From NCBI RefSeq assembly GCF_020179385.1, contig NZ_JAIBLJ010000004.1, positions 62,001-126,000 of the forward strand: a DNA stretch of 64,000 nucleotides, written 5' to 3'. Numbering within the stretch: position 1 is the stretch's first letter; every line of letters starts with the position of its first letter. A program made the position numbers and the translations under genes. The DNA comes from Alkalihalobacillus sp. YIM B00296 (GTDB taxonomy: Bacteria; Bacillota; Bacilli; Bacillales; Fictibacillaceae). The notes below the pieces were generated by a model. That model was given only the letters and a program-made list of their open reading frames with translations. It did not search any database and had not been told where the DNA came from. Below, piece by piece: positions 36,498 to 46,662 of this stretch.

Positions 36498-37334
36498 TTA
36501 AGCGTCAGATTGATCTTCATCCTCAATAGAGTTTTCTTGTGGTTGAGCGTCATCATTTTGGGTTTCGCTTGACGGGTTTGCGTTCTCTTCCTCAGCTTCA
36601 ACATCTGCTTCTTCTTTTGCATCAGCATCAGTGTCTTCATCAGTAAGAGTTTCGTTCACTTCTTGCTTTTGAGCAGGAATGTCAGTGACTGTTTTACCGA
36701 AGAATTCTTCAGGGTTGACAGCTACTCCATCCTTGCGTACTTCAAAGTGTGCGTGAACTTGTGCTTCTTTGTCAAGAAGGCTCATACCTGCTGTACCTAG
36801 GACATCACCTTGCTTAACAGTGTCCCCCTTTTCAACTTTTAGGTCTTCAAGGCTAGAGTAGTGAGTCACTACACCGTTATCGTGTTCGATGTGGACGAAG
36901 TATCCTACTAGTGGATCTTGACCAGCATCTACAACTTTACCACCCAAGCTTGCCATTACGTCGAAAGGTTCACCGCTCTCAGTCGCATAGTTGATTCCTT
37001 TATTCTGGAAGTAGGTATTATTATAGAATACGAGAGCTGCTTCTTGATCTGCTTCAGATGCTTCACTGTCATAGAATTTTCTTTGAACAGTAACTTCATC
37101 AGAAACTGGTGACTTAAGTACTTCTGAGTCTGACATTACTGGTACCGAATCTTGGTCTTCAAAACCGATTGGATCTGCTTCTTCATTAAGTTTTTCACCA
37201 ATACTATTTTGATACCAAAGAACAGAGGCCAAAATCACTGCTGCAAACCCAAGATATACTGCCGGATAAACCCAACGCTTCTTTTTGTACCACTTTGCCT
37301 TAAGAGGATTTTTTTGTTTTTCTTCTTCTCTCAT
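36498..37334 (-). CDS. spoIIQ: Stage II sporulation protein SpoIIQ (degenerate M23 domain)
   Basis: A 278-residue forespore membrane protein that pairs with SpoIIIAH across the intermembrane space to form the feeding-tube channel and assist engulfment. One membrane helix (about 22-41) follows a basic cytoplasmic tail. The LytM/M23 domain spans about 115-215 (GGKVVDAGQDPLVGYFVHIEHDNG, HAHFEVRKDG). The first zinc-ligand His of active M23 peptidases is not in place, as in B. subtilis SpoIIQ, so it is structural. A 60-residue acidic tail, rich in Glu and Asp, ends the protein. Start has GAGGTGATGC upstream. Under sigma-F in known relatives. Confidence 0.93.
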   Translation of the reverse strand: MREEEKQKNPLKAKWYKKKRWVYPAVYLGFAAVILASVLWYQNSIGEKLNEEADPIGFEDQDSVPVMSDSEVLKSPVSDEVTVQRKFYDSEASEADQEAALVFYNNTYFQNKGINYATESGEPFDVMASLGGKVVDAGQDPLVGYFVHIEHDNGVVTHYSSLEDLKVEKGDTVKQGDVLGTAGMSLLDKEAQVHAHFEVRKDGVAVNPEEFFGKTVTDIPAQKQEVNETLTDEDTDADAKEEADVEAEEENANPSSETQNDDAQPQENSIEDEDQSDA

Positions 37335-37499
37335 TTTGCATCACCTCAGCAACATTGTTGGCACATTTTTCAAAATATATACATTCCGATAAATTTTTTC
37401 TGAATATTATTTCGACAAACTGGAGAAAGTAACAAGTTGCTTTGGTAATATAGGGCAAAAAAACACAAAAAAGGCCACTGTCATTATGGACAGCAGCAT

Positions 37500-37607
37500 G
37501 TACCAGGCACCGAATAGGAACCCTTACACAGCAAGACTTCTTAAACGGTGCCTGGTACACTTTAAAAGTCCTCGCTACATAAGGGATTCAAAACGGTGCC
37601 TGGCACC
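37500..37607. repeat. 48-bp REP-like array J
   Basis: Three cores begin at 37500, 37548 and 37596, exactly 48 bp apart. The last ends 5 bp before the stop codon of spoIID, the closest approach to a gene of any array here. Confidence 0.92.
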
Positions 37608-37611
37608 GGAC

Positions 37612-38643
37612 TTAGTTGGTGGCGGTGAATTTACTTGTGTAGGCTTTGGTGTCGGTTATTTCCACGCCGTTGTAATAGTGTTTGATGATTTCGTTATAGT
37701 TGTTGCCTTCGTGAGCCATCCCATTCGCGCCATATTGGCTCATACCGACACCATGGCCGTACCCACGAGTCTGGAAGATTACTTCATCATTCTTCCTTAG
37801 AATCGTAAAATCAGAGGATTTCAGGTTCAGGGCGACTCGAATATCTTTTCCGCTCAGCTTTTTCCCGTTGATTTCAATTTGATCAATGTAGTTTCCTTTT
37901 GTCCTGCCCAACACTTTCCCGACTTCTCCATCTTCACCACTCAATTTCACTTTCAGCTTCGATTCCACGACATCGACCGGGAAGGATTGTTGGTGAAAGT
38001 ACTTCGGTGAATCTTTATCCCAGGGACTTTCGACGCTTCGTAAATATGGAAAGGAACTTGACCAATAATCTTCAGAATTTTGCGTGAATCCATTGCTTGT
38101 AGAAAAGAATAATGCATCGATCGGTTTTCCATCATATATGATGATTTTACCTTCTGTTTCTTTGACTGCCTGTGTGATTTTCTTGATTTTCCAATCATAA
38201 TCCTTCCCCCACACCTTCTTTAGGTCCTGATCATTTTTATACACTTGATGAATAACAGCATCTGTGACATCAGCCCCCTCTGGAAGGTTCATATCCGCTG
38301 GGTTGAGGAGCATTTTGATGATATAAGTTCTCGCTGTCAATGCTTGCGCCTTCAATGCCTCAATTTCAAAATGTGCTGGCATTTCAGCAGCGACGACTCC
38401 TTTTACATATTCCTCTAGTGGTAATGTTTCGATTTCTTTTGCATTCGTTTTATAAACGGAAACATCGACTTCTGAATTTAAAACGATTGGCGTATCGCTT
38501 TCAACCTTTTCCATTTTGCCAGTTGAAGCGTTTTGTTCATTACTTTTAAAAGGAATGACGATCAGACTAGGGAGTAGAAGTATGAATGTAAGTAGTCCAA
38601 TTATAAAAAGATAAAATGGTGTCCCAAATCGGATTTGGTTCAT
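37612..38643 (-). CDS. spoIID: Stage II sporulation protein SpoIID
   Basis: A 343-residue lytic transglycosylase that cleaves peptidoglycan during engulfment as part of the SpoIID/SpoIIM/SpoIIP complex. One N-terminal membrane helix (about 9-29) is followed by the SpoIID domain, with EEYVKGVVAAEMPAHFEIEA holding the catalytic Glu region, and YGHGVGMSQYGANGMA near the end. Start ATG at 38643 has GGGGGGCTGCC upstream. It follows murA in the conserved Bacillus order. Confidence 0.95.
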   Translation of the reverse strand: MNQIRFGTPFYLFIIGLLTFILLLPSLIVIPFKSNEQNASTGKMEKVESDTPIVLNSEVDVSVYKTNAKEIETLPLEEYVKGVVAAEMPAHFEIEALKAQALTARTYIIKMLLNPADMNLPEGADVTDAVIHQVYKNDQDLKKVWGKDYDWKIKKITQAVKETEGKIIIYDGKPIDALFFSTSNGFTQNSEDYWSSSFPYLRSVESPWDKDSPKYFHQQSFPVDVVESKLKVKLSGEDGEVGKVLGRTKGNYIDQIEINGKKLSGKDIRVALNLKSSDFTILRKNDEVIFQTRGYGHGVGMSQYGANGMAHEGNNYNEIIKHYYNGVEITDTKAYTSKFTATN

Positions 38644-38848
38644 TGGCAGCCCCCCAAATTTCAACAGTTATAGTATAGCTTATGGGCTTGGACAACCTTT
38701 TAGAACCGAAGAACATCACCACTGAATATGTATAATAGACACCTCTAAAGCCTTAATGAAATAAAACTCGAACCTAAGTTCCGAAGCCTTTGGAACACCA
38801 TATTGGCTTACTTCGTTCCCTAAATGAACCAAGCCCAGTCTTGGGACC

Positions 38849-38879
38849 AAAAAAGCCGTCTCCGTTTCGAAGACGACCT
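38849..38879 (-). terminator. Intrinsic terminator of murA
   Basis: CGTCT and AGACG arms on the minus strand followed by GGCTTTTTT, 18 bp past the murA stop. Confidence 0.75.
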
Positions 38880-38896
38880 TCCTATAAGTAAATAAA

Positions 38897-40210
38897 TTAT
38901 GCCTTTGCTTTTAAGTTCTGAGCAGTATTTTTGGTCGTAATCGTTTCTGTTTCTTCTTTCACGCGCTCCACGTCAGCACCAAGTGAGGCTAATTTTCCGG
39001 CAAAATCAACGTATCCGCGATCTAAATGTTGTAGTTCTGTTACTCTTGTGTATCCGTCTGCAATCAGTCCTGCTAAGATCAGCGCTGCACCAGCACGTAG
39101 ATCTGTCGCTGCTACCTCAGCCCCTTGCAGCTTGACTGGGCCATTGACTATGGCAGAACGCCCTTCGATTTTAATATTTCCATTCATGCGGCGGAATTCT
39201 TCCACGTGCATGAAACGATTTTCAAAAACGGTTTCTGTAATGACACTAGTACCATTGGCTGCCAATAAAAGCGCCATCATCTGCGACTGAAGATCCGTTG
39301 GAAATCCTGGATGCGGCATCGTTTTGATATCTATTGGCTTCAACGTATCAGGTCCTATGATCCGAACGCCTTTTTCTGTGTCAGAAATCGTGACACCCAT
39401 TTCCTGGAGCTTAGCCACTAGTGGTGTCAAGTGATCATTTTGAGCGTTTTCGATTGTTACATCACCGCCAGTTATAGCAGCAGCCACCATAAATGTACCT
39501 GCTTCAATACGATCTGCAATGACCTGATGTTCGGCACCATGCATTTCATCTACACCTTCAATTCGAAGTGTGCCTGTACCAGCCCCATAAACTTTCGCTC
39601 CCATTGCATTCAAATAATTCGCAAGACAAACGATTTCAGGTTCTTTTGCTACATTTTCGATAATGCTTGTGCCTTCTGCCAAAGCTGCAGCCATCATGAT
39701 GTTTTCCGTTGCGCCTACACTCGGAAAATCCAAATAGATTTTAGCTCCTTGTAGTCGCCCTTCTTTTTTCGCTTCGATAAAACCATTACCGATTTTCACT
39801 TCGGCTCCCATAGCTTCAAAGCCTTTTAGATGCTGGTCAATCGGGCGTGATCCGATTGCACAACCTCCAGGTAAAGCAATTCTTGCGATTCCAACTCTTG
39901 CAAGTAACGGACCCATCACTAAGAATGATGCTCTCATCTTACGAACATATTCAAATGGTGCTTCTGTCTTCAATGGGTGTGTAGCATCTACTTTTATCTG
40001 ATTATTTGAGTATTCTGCGCCAATATTCAAGTGGCGAAGAACTTCATTTATCGTATAAACATCGGCAAGTGCAGGCACTTCCGAAATAGTGCTTGTTCCT
40101 TTACTAGCTAGGATGGATGCTGCGATGACAGGCAGTACGGCATTTTTTGCCCCTTCCACTCTGACGGAGCCTTCTAACCGCCTACCACCACGGACGATGA
40201 TTTTTTCCAA
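38897..40210 (-). CDS. murA: UDP-N-acetylglucosamine 1-carboxyvinyltransferase MurA
   Basis: A 437-residue cytosolic enzyme that adds enolpyruvate from PEP to UDP-GlcNAc, the first committed step of peptidoglycan synthesis. The PEP-binding, fosfomycin-targeted cysteine is Cys117 in [13 protein letters not shown]. The family opening [18 protein letters not shown] has the conserved Lys22-Asn23. Start is TTG, preceded by GGAGGGG. Position between ywmB and spoIID matches MurAA of B. subtilis. Confidence 0.96.
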   Translation of the reverse strand: MEKIIVRGGRRLEGSVRVEGAKNAVLPVIAASILASKGTSTISEVPALADVYTINEVLRHLNIGAEYSNNQIKVDATHPLKTEAPFEYVRKMRASFLVMGPLLARVGIARIALPGGCAIGSRPIDQHLKGFEAMGAEVKIGNGFIEAKKEGRLQGAKIYLDFPSVGATENIMMAAALAEGTSIIENVAKEPEIVCLANYLNAMGAKVYGAGTGTLRIEGVDEMHGAEHQVIADRIEAGTFMVAAAITGGDVTIENAQNDHLTPLVAKLQEMGVTISDTEKGVRIIGPDTLKPIDIKTMPHPGFPTDLQSQMMALLLAANGTSVITETVFENRFMHVEEFRRMNGNIKIEGRSAIVNGPVKLQGAEVAATDLRAGAALILAGLIADGYTRVTELQHLDRGYVDFAGKLASLGADVERVKEETETITTKNTAQNLKAKA

Positions 40211-40240
40211 AATAATTCCCCTCCGCGTCCAATTTATATA

Positions 40241-40990
40241 TTAATATTCAGTCGTTATTATCGGTGTTCCAATTGTAATGGTTGTCTTTCCGCCTATTCC
40301 GCTGTTCCGGAGTCCAATTTGCAGATTCATCCGCTGTTGATCTGTCAGGATTGAAGGCTTCCATTTGTCAGTATATGCTGATAGGGACAGAAATGTCTCT
40401 TCCTCTAATGTCTCAATTATGGTTGCGTCAAATGACTGAACGAGTTGTTTCGCCAATTTTTGCAAAACAATATTCATCTTATCAAACTTTACACCTTCAA
40501 CACAAGTATATATTTGCACATTCTCCCCTAGAAACAGACGGACTTTATTCCTATATTCAGGCTTGAAAGCATTCCATATGCCGGGATTCCAAGCCTCCCC
40601 CTTGACGTCATATATAACGTACGCCATATACCGATTTTTGTGGGGGTAAGCAAACACGGAAACCTTCTCTTCGATACCATATTGATTTGTATAATGCCCG
40701 GAAACACTCCAATGTTCATTTTTTTCAGCAATCTTCTCCCACCGGAAATTTGGCGATTTTGCCTGCAGGCTTTCTACTAACAATACATACCCACTAAAAT
40801 CTGATACAAAACCAATCTTATTTTTACCATAAAAGGACCAGTTCTCGATCGATATGCCAGACTGATCCATAACGCGGGTTATGTCCATCAGTTCTTGATC
40901 AGCCCATGTGGATTGTTTTGCCTCAGCACCTGAAAAGCATGCTAGCAAAATCGTCAACGCCATTCCGAATAGTTTGAATTTTCTTTTCAT
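40241..40990 (-). CDS. ywmB: YwmB family protein (DUF1779)
   Basis: A 249-residue exported protein with a signal peptide (residues 1-24, ending GAEA). It belongs to the YwmB/DUF1779 family, with a duplicated TATA-box-binding-like fold; the segments MDITRVMDQSGISIENWSFY and SLSAYTDKWKPSIL are typical. It is located just upstream of murA, as in B. subtilis, and may be involved in envelope biology. Function is unknown. GGAGTGGGAAGTT precedes the ATG. Confidence 0.9.
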   Translation of the reverse strand: MKRKFKLFGMALTILLACFSGAEAKQSTWADQELMDITRVMDQSGISIENWSFYGKNKIGFVSDFSGYVLLVESLQAKSPNFRWEKIAEKNEHWSVSGHYTNQYGIEEKVSVFAYPHKNRYMAYVIYDVKGEAWNPGIWNAFKPEYRNKVRLFLGENVQIYTCVEGVKFDKMNIVLQKLAKQLVQSFDATIIETLEEETFLSLSAYTDKWKPSILTDQQRMNLQIGLRNSGIGGKTTITIGTPIITTEY

Positions 40991-41126
40991 AACTTCCCAC
41001 TCCTCTCCTCATTACAATTGTTGCCATGAGAGAGAGGCTCATACATGGAAGATGTAGTCAAGATGCGACAAAAGCCTGTAGCCTTATAATCGACATTCTT
41101 CATATGTAAGGATATTTCTGTTTGAC

Positions 41127-41357
41127 TTAAAACAGATATTTCAGCTGGGTCGACCACGAAAGATAACTCATAAAGAACGAAGTAAGAAGTGATGCAAGTG
41201 CGATGGTCAGTAAGATCATCAACAATTGGGCTTGCACGACTCGACCGCTTTTTATGAATCTTTCAAAATTCAATGCCTGTAAAGCCCACCAGGAAACCGC
41301 AAGGAAAACGATATTAACAATGATATTCAGCAAAGCTTGAGTTCCAAATGGGTGCAT
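41127..41357 (-). CDS. ywzB: YwzB family membrane protein (DUF1146)
   Basis: A 76-residue protein with two membrane helices (about 9-29 and 45-66), matching the DUF1146/YwzB family. WWALQALNFERFIKSGRVVQAQLL is the family core. The ATG at 41357 follows GGAGGTTTAACGTCT; a longer open frame to 41678 runs through a degenerate repeat tract and is rejected. YwzB commonly lies between the ATP synthase or complex I operon and ywmB. Function unknown. Confidence 0.9.
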   Translation of the reverse strand: MHPFGTQALLNIIVNIVFLAVSWWALQALNFERFIKSGRVVQAQLLMILLTIALASLLTSFFMSYLSWSTQLKYLF

Positions 41358-41579
41358 AGACGTTAAACCTCCAATAAATACTACCTCATAAATCTTTCGA
41401 CAGGATTTTTTCTTTTCCTCCAGTTTTCCTGTTTTAATTACAAAATACACCTTTAGTCCTAGGTATTCACCTATTTCCCGCGCAATATTCGACATTTCCT
41501 TCATTCGATAGCCAGTCGCTGTTGCTTTAAAGAGGGAACTTTCATCTTTCAAGCTGCTTAACAGAGAAATGGTAACGTT

Positions 41580-41665
41580 TTGAAAGTTAATTGCGCGGTT
41601 TCGAAAAAGAATTGCGTGATTTTCAAAAGGGATTGCGCCGGCAACTTTATTATTGCACGATATCA
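41580..41665. repeat. Degenerate ~21-bp tandem repeats
   Basis: Four imperfect units each begin with ATTGC followed by G, C or A-rich bases: ATTGCGCGGTTTCG, ATTGCGTGATTTTC, ATTGCGCCGGCAAC and ATTGCACGATATCAG. Spacing is about 21 bp. It lies in the 400-bp gap between ywzB and nuoN and creates an artificial N-terminal extension of ywzB. Confidence 0.6.
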
Positions 41666-41728
41666 GGCTTATTTGCATCGGTCGAATAATAATTGCATTA
41701 TATCACAACTGTAGACTTCCATCCTACA

Positions 41729-41765
41729 CAAAAAAGAGCGAACCTCAAAAGGTACGCCCTTCTTC
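41729..41765 (-). terminator. Intrinsic terminator of nuo operon
   Basis: GCGTACC and GGTTCGC arms on the minus strand, one mismatch, followed by TCTTTTTT, 14 bp past nuoN. Confidence 0.8.
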
Positions 41766-41777
41766 TTTAATTATCGT

Positions 41778-43268
41778 TTACTTAATAAACAACTCGTTCA
41801 TATCAAATCCTTGGAAGAAATCGTAAGCTGCTCCAGGATAAATACCGAAAAAGATAGTGCCAACCGCACAGATGATCATCACAATTAAAAGTCCGACAGA
41901 TGGACGGAGACGATCAACTTCACCTTTGCGGAAAAAGATCTGAACAAGGACATTGAAATAATAAACGTATGAAATCACAGTTGTTGCCATCATGACTGAT
42001 GCTAAAACAAAATGACCGGTGCCAAGGGAACTCATGAAAATTCCGAACTTTCCGATGAACCCTGCAGTAAAAGGCAGCCCAGCAAGCGACAAGATAAATA
42101 CAGCCATCATAACCGCGACCCATGGTGCACGTTTATAAAGTCCGGAAAATGCAGTAAAATCCTCAGATCTTTCCTTTTCTGTCACGAATTGAATGACAGC
42201 GAACGCTCCAATATTCATCAATAAGTAGGCGAGCAGATAGAACCAGGTCATTTTAAAAACAAGCAATGACAAGGATACGAATGGCACAAGCACATAACCG
42301 GCATGAGCTATACTTGAGTAAGCAAACATGCGCTTGATGTTCCTTTGTCTCAAGGCAACGACGTTTCCAATCACCATCGTAACGCCAGCAATGACTGCAA
42401 TGTATGGTTGAAGCTCCAGGATGATGGAATTATGCCAGCCCTGGACTGACAAGAACGTGATCAGAAACATCTTCAAAATCAATGCAAATCCAGCTGACTT
42501 CGATACGACACTTAAGAAGGCTGTAACTGGTGTTGCTGAGCCTTGATAGACGTCAGGTGCCCACATGTGGAATGGAGCAGCTGCGATTTTAAAAGCGAGA
42601 CCGACGAGCAGCATGACGAATGCCATCACCAGAAGGAAAGCATTCTGCTCCACAGCCGGATTTGTCAACGCTTCACTGATTTCATACAGGTTGGTCGATC
42701 CTGTGAGACCATAGATATAGCTCATTCCAAAAAGCGTAATGGCTGTGGCAATACCACCATTAACAACATATTTGAAGGCAGCTTCGTTCGAATGAAGGTT
42801 GTTTTTACGGATTCCCGCTAATATATAGGAGGAAATCGACAGCAATTCTAGACCTACGAACAATGTGATGAGATCGGCACTGGAAGCCATCATCATCGCA
42901 CCGAGCAATGCTGTCAGTAAGAGATAGAAGAATTCTCCTCTGAACTCCCATTCCCTCCCCCCTTCATAGTCCAAGGCCAGTAATAAAATCAGGCCTGTCG
43001 CCACAAGGAAGAGCAGCTTGAACGCAAGTGCGAATGAATCAAAGCGATACGTATCAAACAGGATGCTTGTCGGTTCAGTACCGACCTGCATGACCGCGAA
43101 GACGATTGCAATGATCACACCGGCAATCCCTAAAAGAGCAAGCGGTTTACGGCTAGCTTTATTCGGTATGAACAAATCCATCAACGACAACAATGTCGCA
43201 ACGATCAGAATCGTAAACTCAGGGGCCATGATTCCCCAGTCATAACTCAACAATTTTTCTAATGTCAT
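41778..43268 (-). CDS. nuoN: Complex I subunit NuoN
   Basis: A 496-residue antiporter-like membrane subunit of respiratory complex I with about 14 helices, one of three that pump protons. The lysine-bearing motif region KIAAAPFHMWAPDVYQGSATPVTAFLSVVSK is strongly conserved. It is the last gene of the operon, overlapping nuoM by 4 bp and followed by a terminator. Length is typical. Confidence 0.95.
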   Translation of the reverse strand: MTLEKLLSYDWGIMAPEFTILIVATLLSLMDLFIPNKASRKPLALLGIAGVIIAIVFAVMQVGTEPTSILFDTYRFDSFALAFKLLFLVATGLILLLALDYEGGREWEFRGEFFYLLLTALLGAMMMASSADLITLFVGLELLSISSYILAGIRKNNLHSNEAAFKYVVNGGIATAITLFGMSYIYGLTGSTNLYEISEALTNPAVEQNAFLLVMAFVMLLVGLAFKIAAAPFHMWAPDVYQGSATPVTAFLSVVSKSAGFALILKMFLITFLSVQGWHNSIILELQPYIAVIAGVTMVIGNVVALRQRNIKRMFAYSSIAHAGYVLVPFVSLSLLVFKMTWFYLLAYLLMNIGAFAVIQFVTEKERSEDFTAFSGLYKRAPWVAVMMAVFILSLAGLPFTAGFIGKFGIFMSSLGTGHFVLASVMMATTVISYVYYFNVLVQIFFRKGEVDRLRPSVGLLIVMIICAVGTIFFGIYPGAAYDFFQGFDMNELFIK

Positions 43269-44791
43269 ACAACAGCCCCCCTGCCTGCCATCATGGCATT
43301 GATCGTAAGTTGCAGCATATCAGATAGGACTGCTGGGTAAACTCCAATGAGAACAATCAATAGGGTCAATACTAATGCTGGAATCCATTCAACAAAACGA
43401 GCTTCTTTTATCGTTGTGAGTGGCTCTATCGTTTCCCCGAATGTGATGGTTAAAACAGCGCGTAGCATATAGACAGCAGTCAGGATAATCCCTAATGTTC
43501 CGATTGCTGCAAGAGCCGGCATAACTTTGAACAATCCTAGGAATGTCATGAATTCACTGACAAACCCGGACATTCCAGGCAAGCCGAGTGAAGCAAGGCC
43601 ACCTGCCAATAAAAATCCAGCGGTAATCGGCATGACTCTCGATATTCCACCTAGGTGGGTGATCAACGATGTTCCTGTACGTTGATACATGAGACCAATA
43701 AGGAAGAACAACAGTGCTGAAATCAATCCGTGGGAGATGATTTGAAACATCGCCCCTTGAACTCCCGCATCCGTCAAGCTTCCGAGCCCGATCAAGACGA
43801 TCCCCATATGAGACACACTGGAGTAGGCCAGCACTTTTTTGAAATCAATCTGTACGAATGCGATGAACGCGCCGTATAGGAGATTGATGACACCGAGCAA
43901 TGCGATCCAGAATGCAATTTTCTCAAACTCACCAGGGAAGAAACCGAGTCCAAACTGATAGAGGCCATAAGCTCCGATCTTCAACAGGATACCTGAGTGG
44001 ATCATGACAATCGATGGTGGTGCTTGGACGTGGACCTGCAACATCCAGGAATGCAACGGTACGATCGGTAATTTTACCCCTAATGCCACCAATAAAGCGA
44101 TCAACAATCCGAGCCTGAAATTGTCTCCGATATACATTCGTTCAAGCATCTCAGGTGATTGGCTCAAAAAAGCTGATAGACCAGTGTAGTTCATTGTTCC
44201 CGTCTTCATATAAAGGATAATGAAGACGATCAATAGAATCGCTGAACCTAAACCGTTATAGATTAAAAAGCTATAAGCCGCTTTCTCTTTATCAAGATAA
44301 CCCCACTTTCCGATCAGAAAGAATGTCGGGATCAAGGTAATCTCGAAAAAGATGAAGAAAAGCAATAAGTTTTGTGAAGCGAATACACCAAGCATTCCAA
44401 TTTCCAATAGAAGGAACAGCATGAAATAGCCCTTTGTCTGATCCTTGATCCAAACCGAGGCCGCTGCTGCCAACGTCGAGACGAGTGCAGTCAATAATAG
44501 AAGCAACACGGTCAAACCATTGACGCCAAGTTCATAGCTGACAGTGAAATCTCCACCATTCTGCAATGATTGAAGATTGAAATTGATCCATTTGTGTTGC
44601 TCGATGAATTGCAATGTTTCTTTCGTATTATCAAACCCGAAATAGACGATGAAAGCTAAAGCTAGCGGCAAAAGGGTCGCTAAAAATCCAACCCCCTTGA
44701 TGGCTGCCTTTTCTGCTTTCGGAACGAACAGCAGTACCAAAATACCAACGATCGGGGAGAAAACAAGTGCTGAAAGTAGAATAGAATCCAT
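43265..44791 (-). CDS. nuoM: Complex I subunit NuoM
   Basis: A 508-residue antiporter-like subunit of complex I with about 14 helices. The signature around KLPIVPLHSWMLQVHVQAPP and SVSHMGIVLIGLG are the NuoM-type channel motifs. The ATG at 44791 overlaps the nuoL stop by one base (TAATG), preferred over upstream in-frame TTG/ATG-like starts; AGGGGGG lies upstream. It overlaps nuoN by 4 bp. Confidence 0.95.
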   Translation of the reverse strand: MDSILLSALVFSPIVGILVLLFVPKAEKAAIKGVGFLATLLPLALAFIVYFGFDNTKETLQFIEQHKWINFNLQSLQNGGDFTVSYELGVNGLTVLLLLLTALVSTLAAAASVWIKDQTKGYFMLFLLLEIGMLGVFASQNLLLFFIFFEITLIPTFFLIGKWGYLDKEKAAYSFLIYNGLGSAILLIVFIILYMKTGTMNYTGLSAFLSQSPEMLERMYIGDNFRLGLLIALLVALGVKLPIVPLHSWMLQVHVQAPPSIVMIHSGILLKIGAYGLYQFGLGFFPGEFEKIAFWIALLGVINLLYGAFIAFVQIDFKKVLAYSSVSHMGIVLIGLGSLTDAGVQGAMFQIISHGLISALLFFLIGLMYQRTGTSLITHLGGISRVMPITAGFLLAGGLASLGLPGMSGFVSEFMTFLGLFKVMPALAAIGTLGIILTAVYMLRAVLTITFGETIEPLTTIKEARFVEWIPALVLTLLIVLIGVYPAVLSDMLQLTINAMMAGRGAVV

Positions 44792-46647
44792 TACGTCAAG
44801 TACCCCCCTAACCAAGCAACGATAAGAAGCAAGACAGCCATCCCAGCGAAGGCGACCGATCCATAAAGCTGCACCTGGCCGTTATGGGCTTTTGAGCTGA
44901 TTTTGCTGATCCAGCCGACAGCACCCGTTACCAGCTGGATGACACCTTCGACTACGAAGCGATCGATATAATACCAGAAATAACTGAATCCTCTCGTTCC
45001 TTTTACGAAGCTGTAATCGTATGTTTCATCGATAAAATATTTGTTCAATAAAATGAAGTGGAAATCCGGTGAAGCTTCTGAAAGCCTCTTCACCTTTTTC
45101 TTCGCATAGACAAGCCACGCCATGAAGATTCCGAATAAGGAAACAACTGTGGCAACAATAGGAATCCACCAATATGATTCATGGTGATGAATTTCTAAAT
45201 AAGAATTCTGCGCCAGGTAATCATCGAGTATCGGTGCCACTGGGGTATTGATATACCCAGCTATAACCGCCAATATCCCTAGTACAACCATCGGAAATAC
45301 CATGACTCCTGGAGATTCTTGAACCTTCTTCACTTTTCCTTGGGACTCTCCTGTAAAGACAAGGAAGAACAGTCTGAACATATAAAAAGCTGTGAGGAAT
45401 GTTGCGATGACTGCGATCCAGAATAACCCGAACCGGCCATCCGCATAGGTTGCAGCTAAAATTTCATCTTTGCTGAAGAAACCGGATAACAAAGGTACAC
45501 CTGAAATCGCCATCGCACCGATCAAGAACAACGGCGCTGTCCATTTCATCTTTTTCCAAAGTCCGCCCATTTCATGGATGTTTTGTGTATGTACGGCGTG
45601 AATTACACTACCGGCGGCAAGGAACAAGAGCGCTTTGAAAAAGGCATGTGTCGTCAAATGGAAGATCCCAGCGACATAACCGGAGGATCCTAAGGCCAGC
45701 ATCATGTACCCGAGCTGGCTGACTGTAGAGTAGGCGAGTACCCGTTTGATATCAGCCTGCGCCAGTCCGATGGTTGCAGCAAAGATTGCTGTGAAGCCGC
45801 CGACGACAGCAACCGTCGTCAACGCCGCTTCCGATGCTTCAAATAACGGGAACATAGCAGCGACCAGGTACACCCCTGCCGCAACCATCGTTGCTGCATG
45901 GATCAAAGCCGATACCGGTGTAGGACCTTCCATCGCATCCGGTAACCACGTATGTAATGGGAATTGCCCCGATTTACCGATCGCCCCGACAAAAATCAAA
46001 ATCGCAGTGAGCGTAATCCAGCCTTGTGAGATATCACCGGTTGTCACAGCATCAAAGATGGCATCCAGTTCAAAGCTTCCAACCTGCCAGAAAAGCAAAA
46101 TCATCCCGATGAATAAGCCTACGTCCCCGATACGGGTCATGATGAAGGCTTTCTTCGCTGCTTCACGCGCTTCACTTTTGTAAAAGTAATACCCGATCAA
46201 CAGGAAGGAGCCGACACCGACAAGTTCCCAGAAGATATAGAGCTGCAACAGGTTCGGGCTGATGACCAGACCAAGCATGGCAAAGGTGAATAAGCCAAGA
46301 TAGGCAAAAAAGACAGGAAAGCGATCGTCATCATGCATATAGCCTTTTGAATACACTTGGATGAGAAAACTGACGAAAGAGACGATGACGAGCATGAGTG
46401 CATTCAACGGATTGATCTCATAACCGACCGTCAATACAGTATCTCCGATTGCCAGCCATTCAACCGTTTGCTTTACAGATGCTCCTCCCCACTGCCCCAT
46501 GAAAACGACGACAGATAGGATGAGGGAGCCTAATGTCAATAATGAGCCAACGACTGCGGATGCTTCTTTCACCCTACGACCAAACAATAAGAGAAGGACG
46601 AAGGATAGAAGTGGTAAAACAGGTATGAGCCAGATGATTGGGTTCAT
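44791..46647 (-). CDS. nuoL: Complex I subunit NuoL
   Basis: A 618-residue antiporter-like subunit that carries the long lateral helix of complex I. Conserved proton-channel motifs: GKSGQFPLHTWLPDAMEGPTP and LAYSTVSQLGYMMLALGS. About 16 helices, with a C-terminal amphipathic region followed by a last membrane helix. The start ATG has GGAGGAGGATCGACA upstream. Confidence 0.95.
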   Translation of the reverse strand: MNPIIWLIPVLPLLSFVLLLLFGRRVKEASAVVGSLLTLGSLILSVVVFMGQWGGASVKQTVEWLAIGDTVLTVGYEINPLNALMLVIVSFVSFLIQVYSKGYMHDDDRFPVFFAYLGLFTFAMLGLVISPNLLQLYIFWELVGVGSFLLIGYYFYKSEAREAAKKAFIMTRIGDVGLFIGMILLFWQVGSFELDAIFDAVTTGDISQGWITLTAILIFVGAIGKSGQFPLHTWLPDAMEGPTPVSALIHAATMVAAGVYLVAAMFPLFEASEAALTTVAVVGGFTAIFAATIGLAQADIKRVLAYSTVSQLGYMMLALGSSGYVAGIFHLTTHAFFKALLFLAAGSVIHAVHTQNIHEMGGLWKKMKWTAPLFLIGAMAISGVPLLSGFFSKDEILAATYADGRFGLFWIAVIATFLTAFYMFRLFFLVFTGESQGKVKKVQESPGVMVFPMVVLGILAVIAGYINTPVAPILDDYLAQNSYLEIHHHESYWWIPIVATVVSLFGIFMAWLVYAKKKVKRLSEASPDFHFILLNKYFIDETYDYSFVKGTRGFSYFWYYIDRFVVEGVIQLVTGAVGWISKISSKAHNGQVQLYGSVAFAGMAVLLLIVAWLGGYLT

Positions 46648-46662
46648 TGTCGATCCTCCTCC

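Noticed and set aside
41358-41678. N-terminal extension of ywzB by 107 residues
   Set aside because: A good ribosome-binding site precedes the internal ATG at 41357, and the extension covers degenerate repeats.
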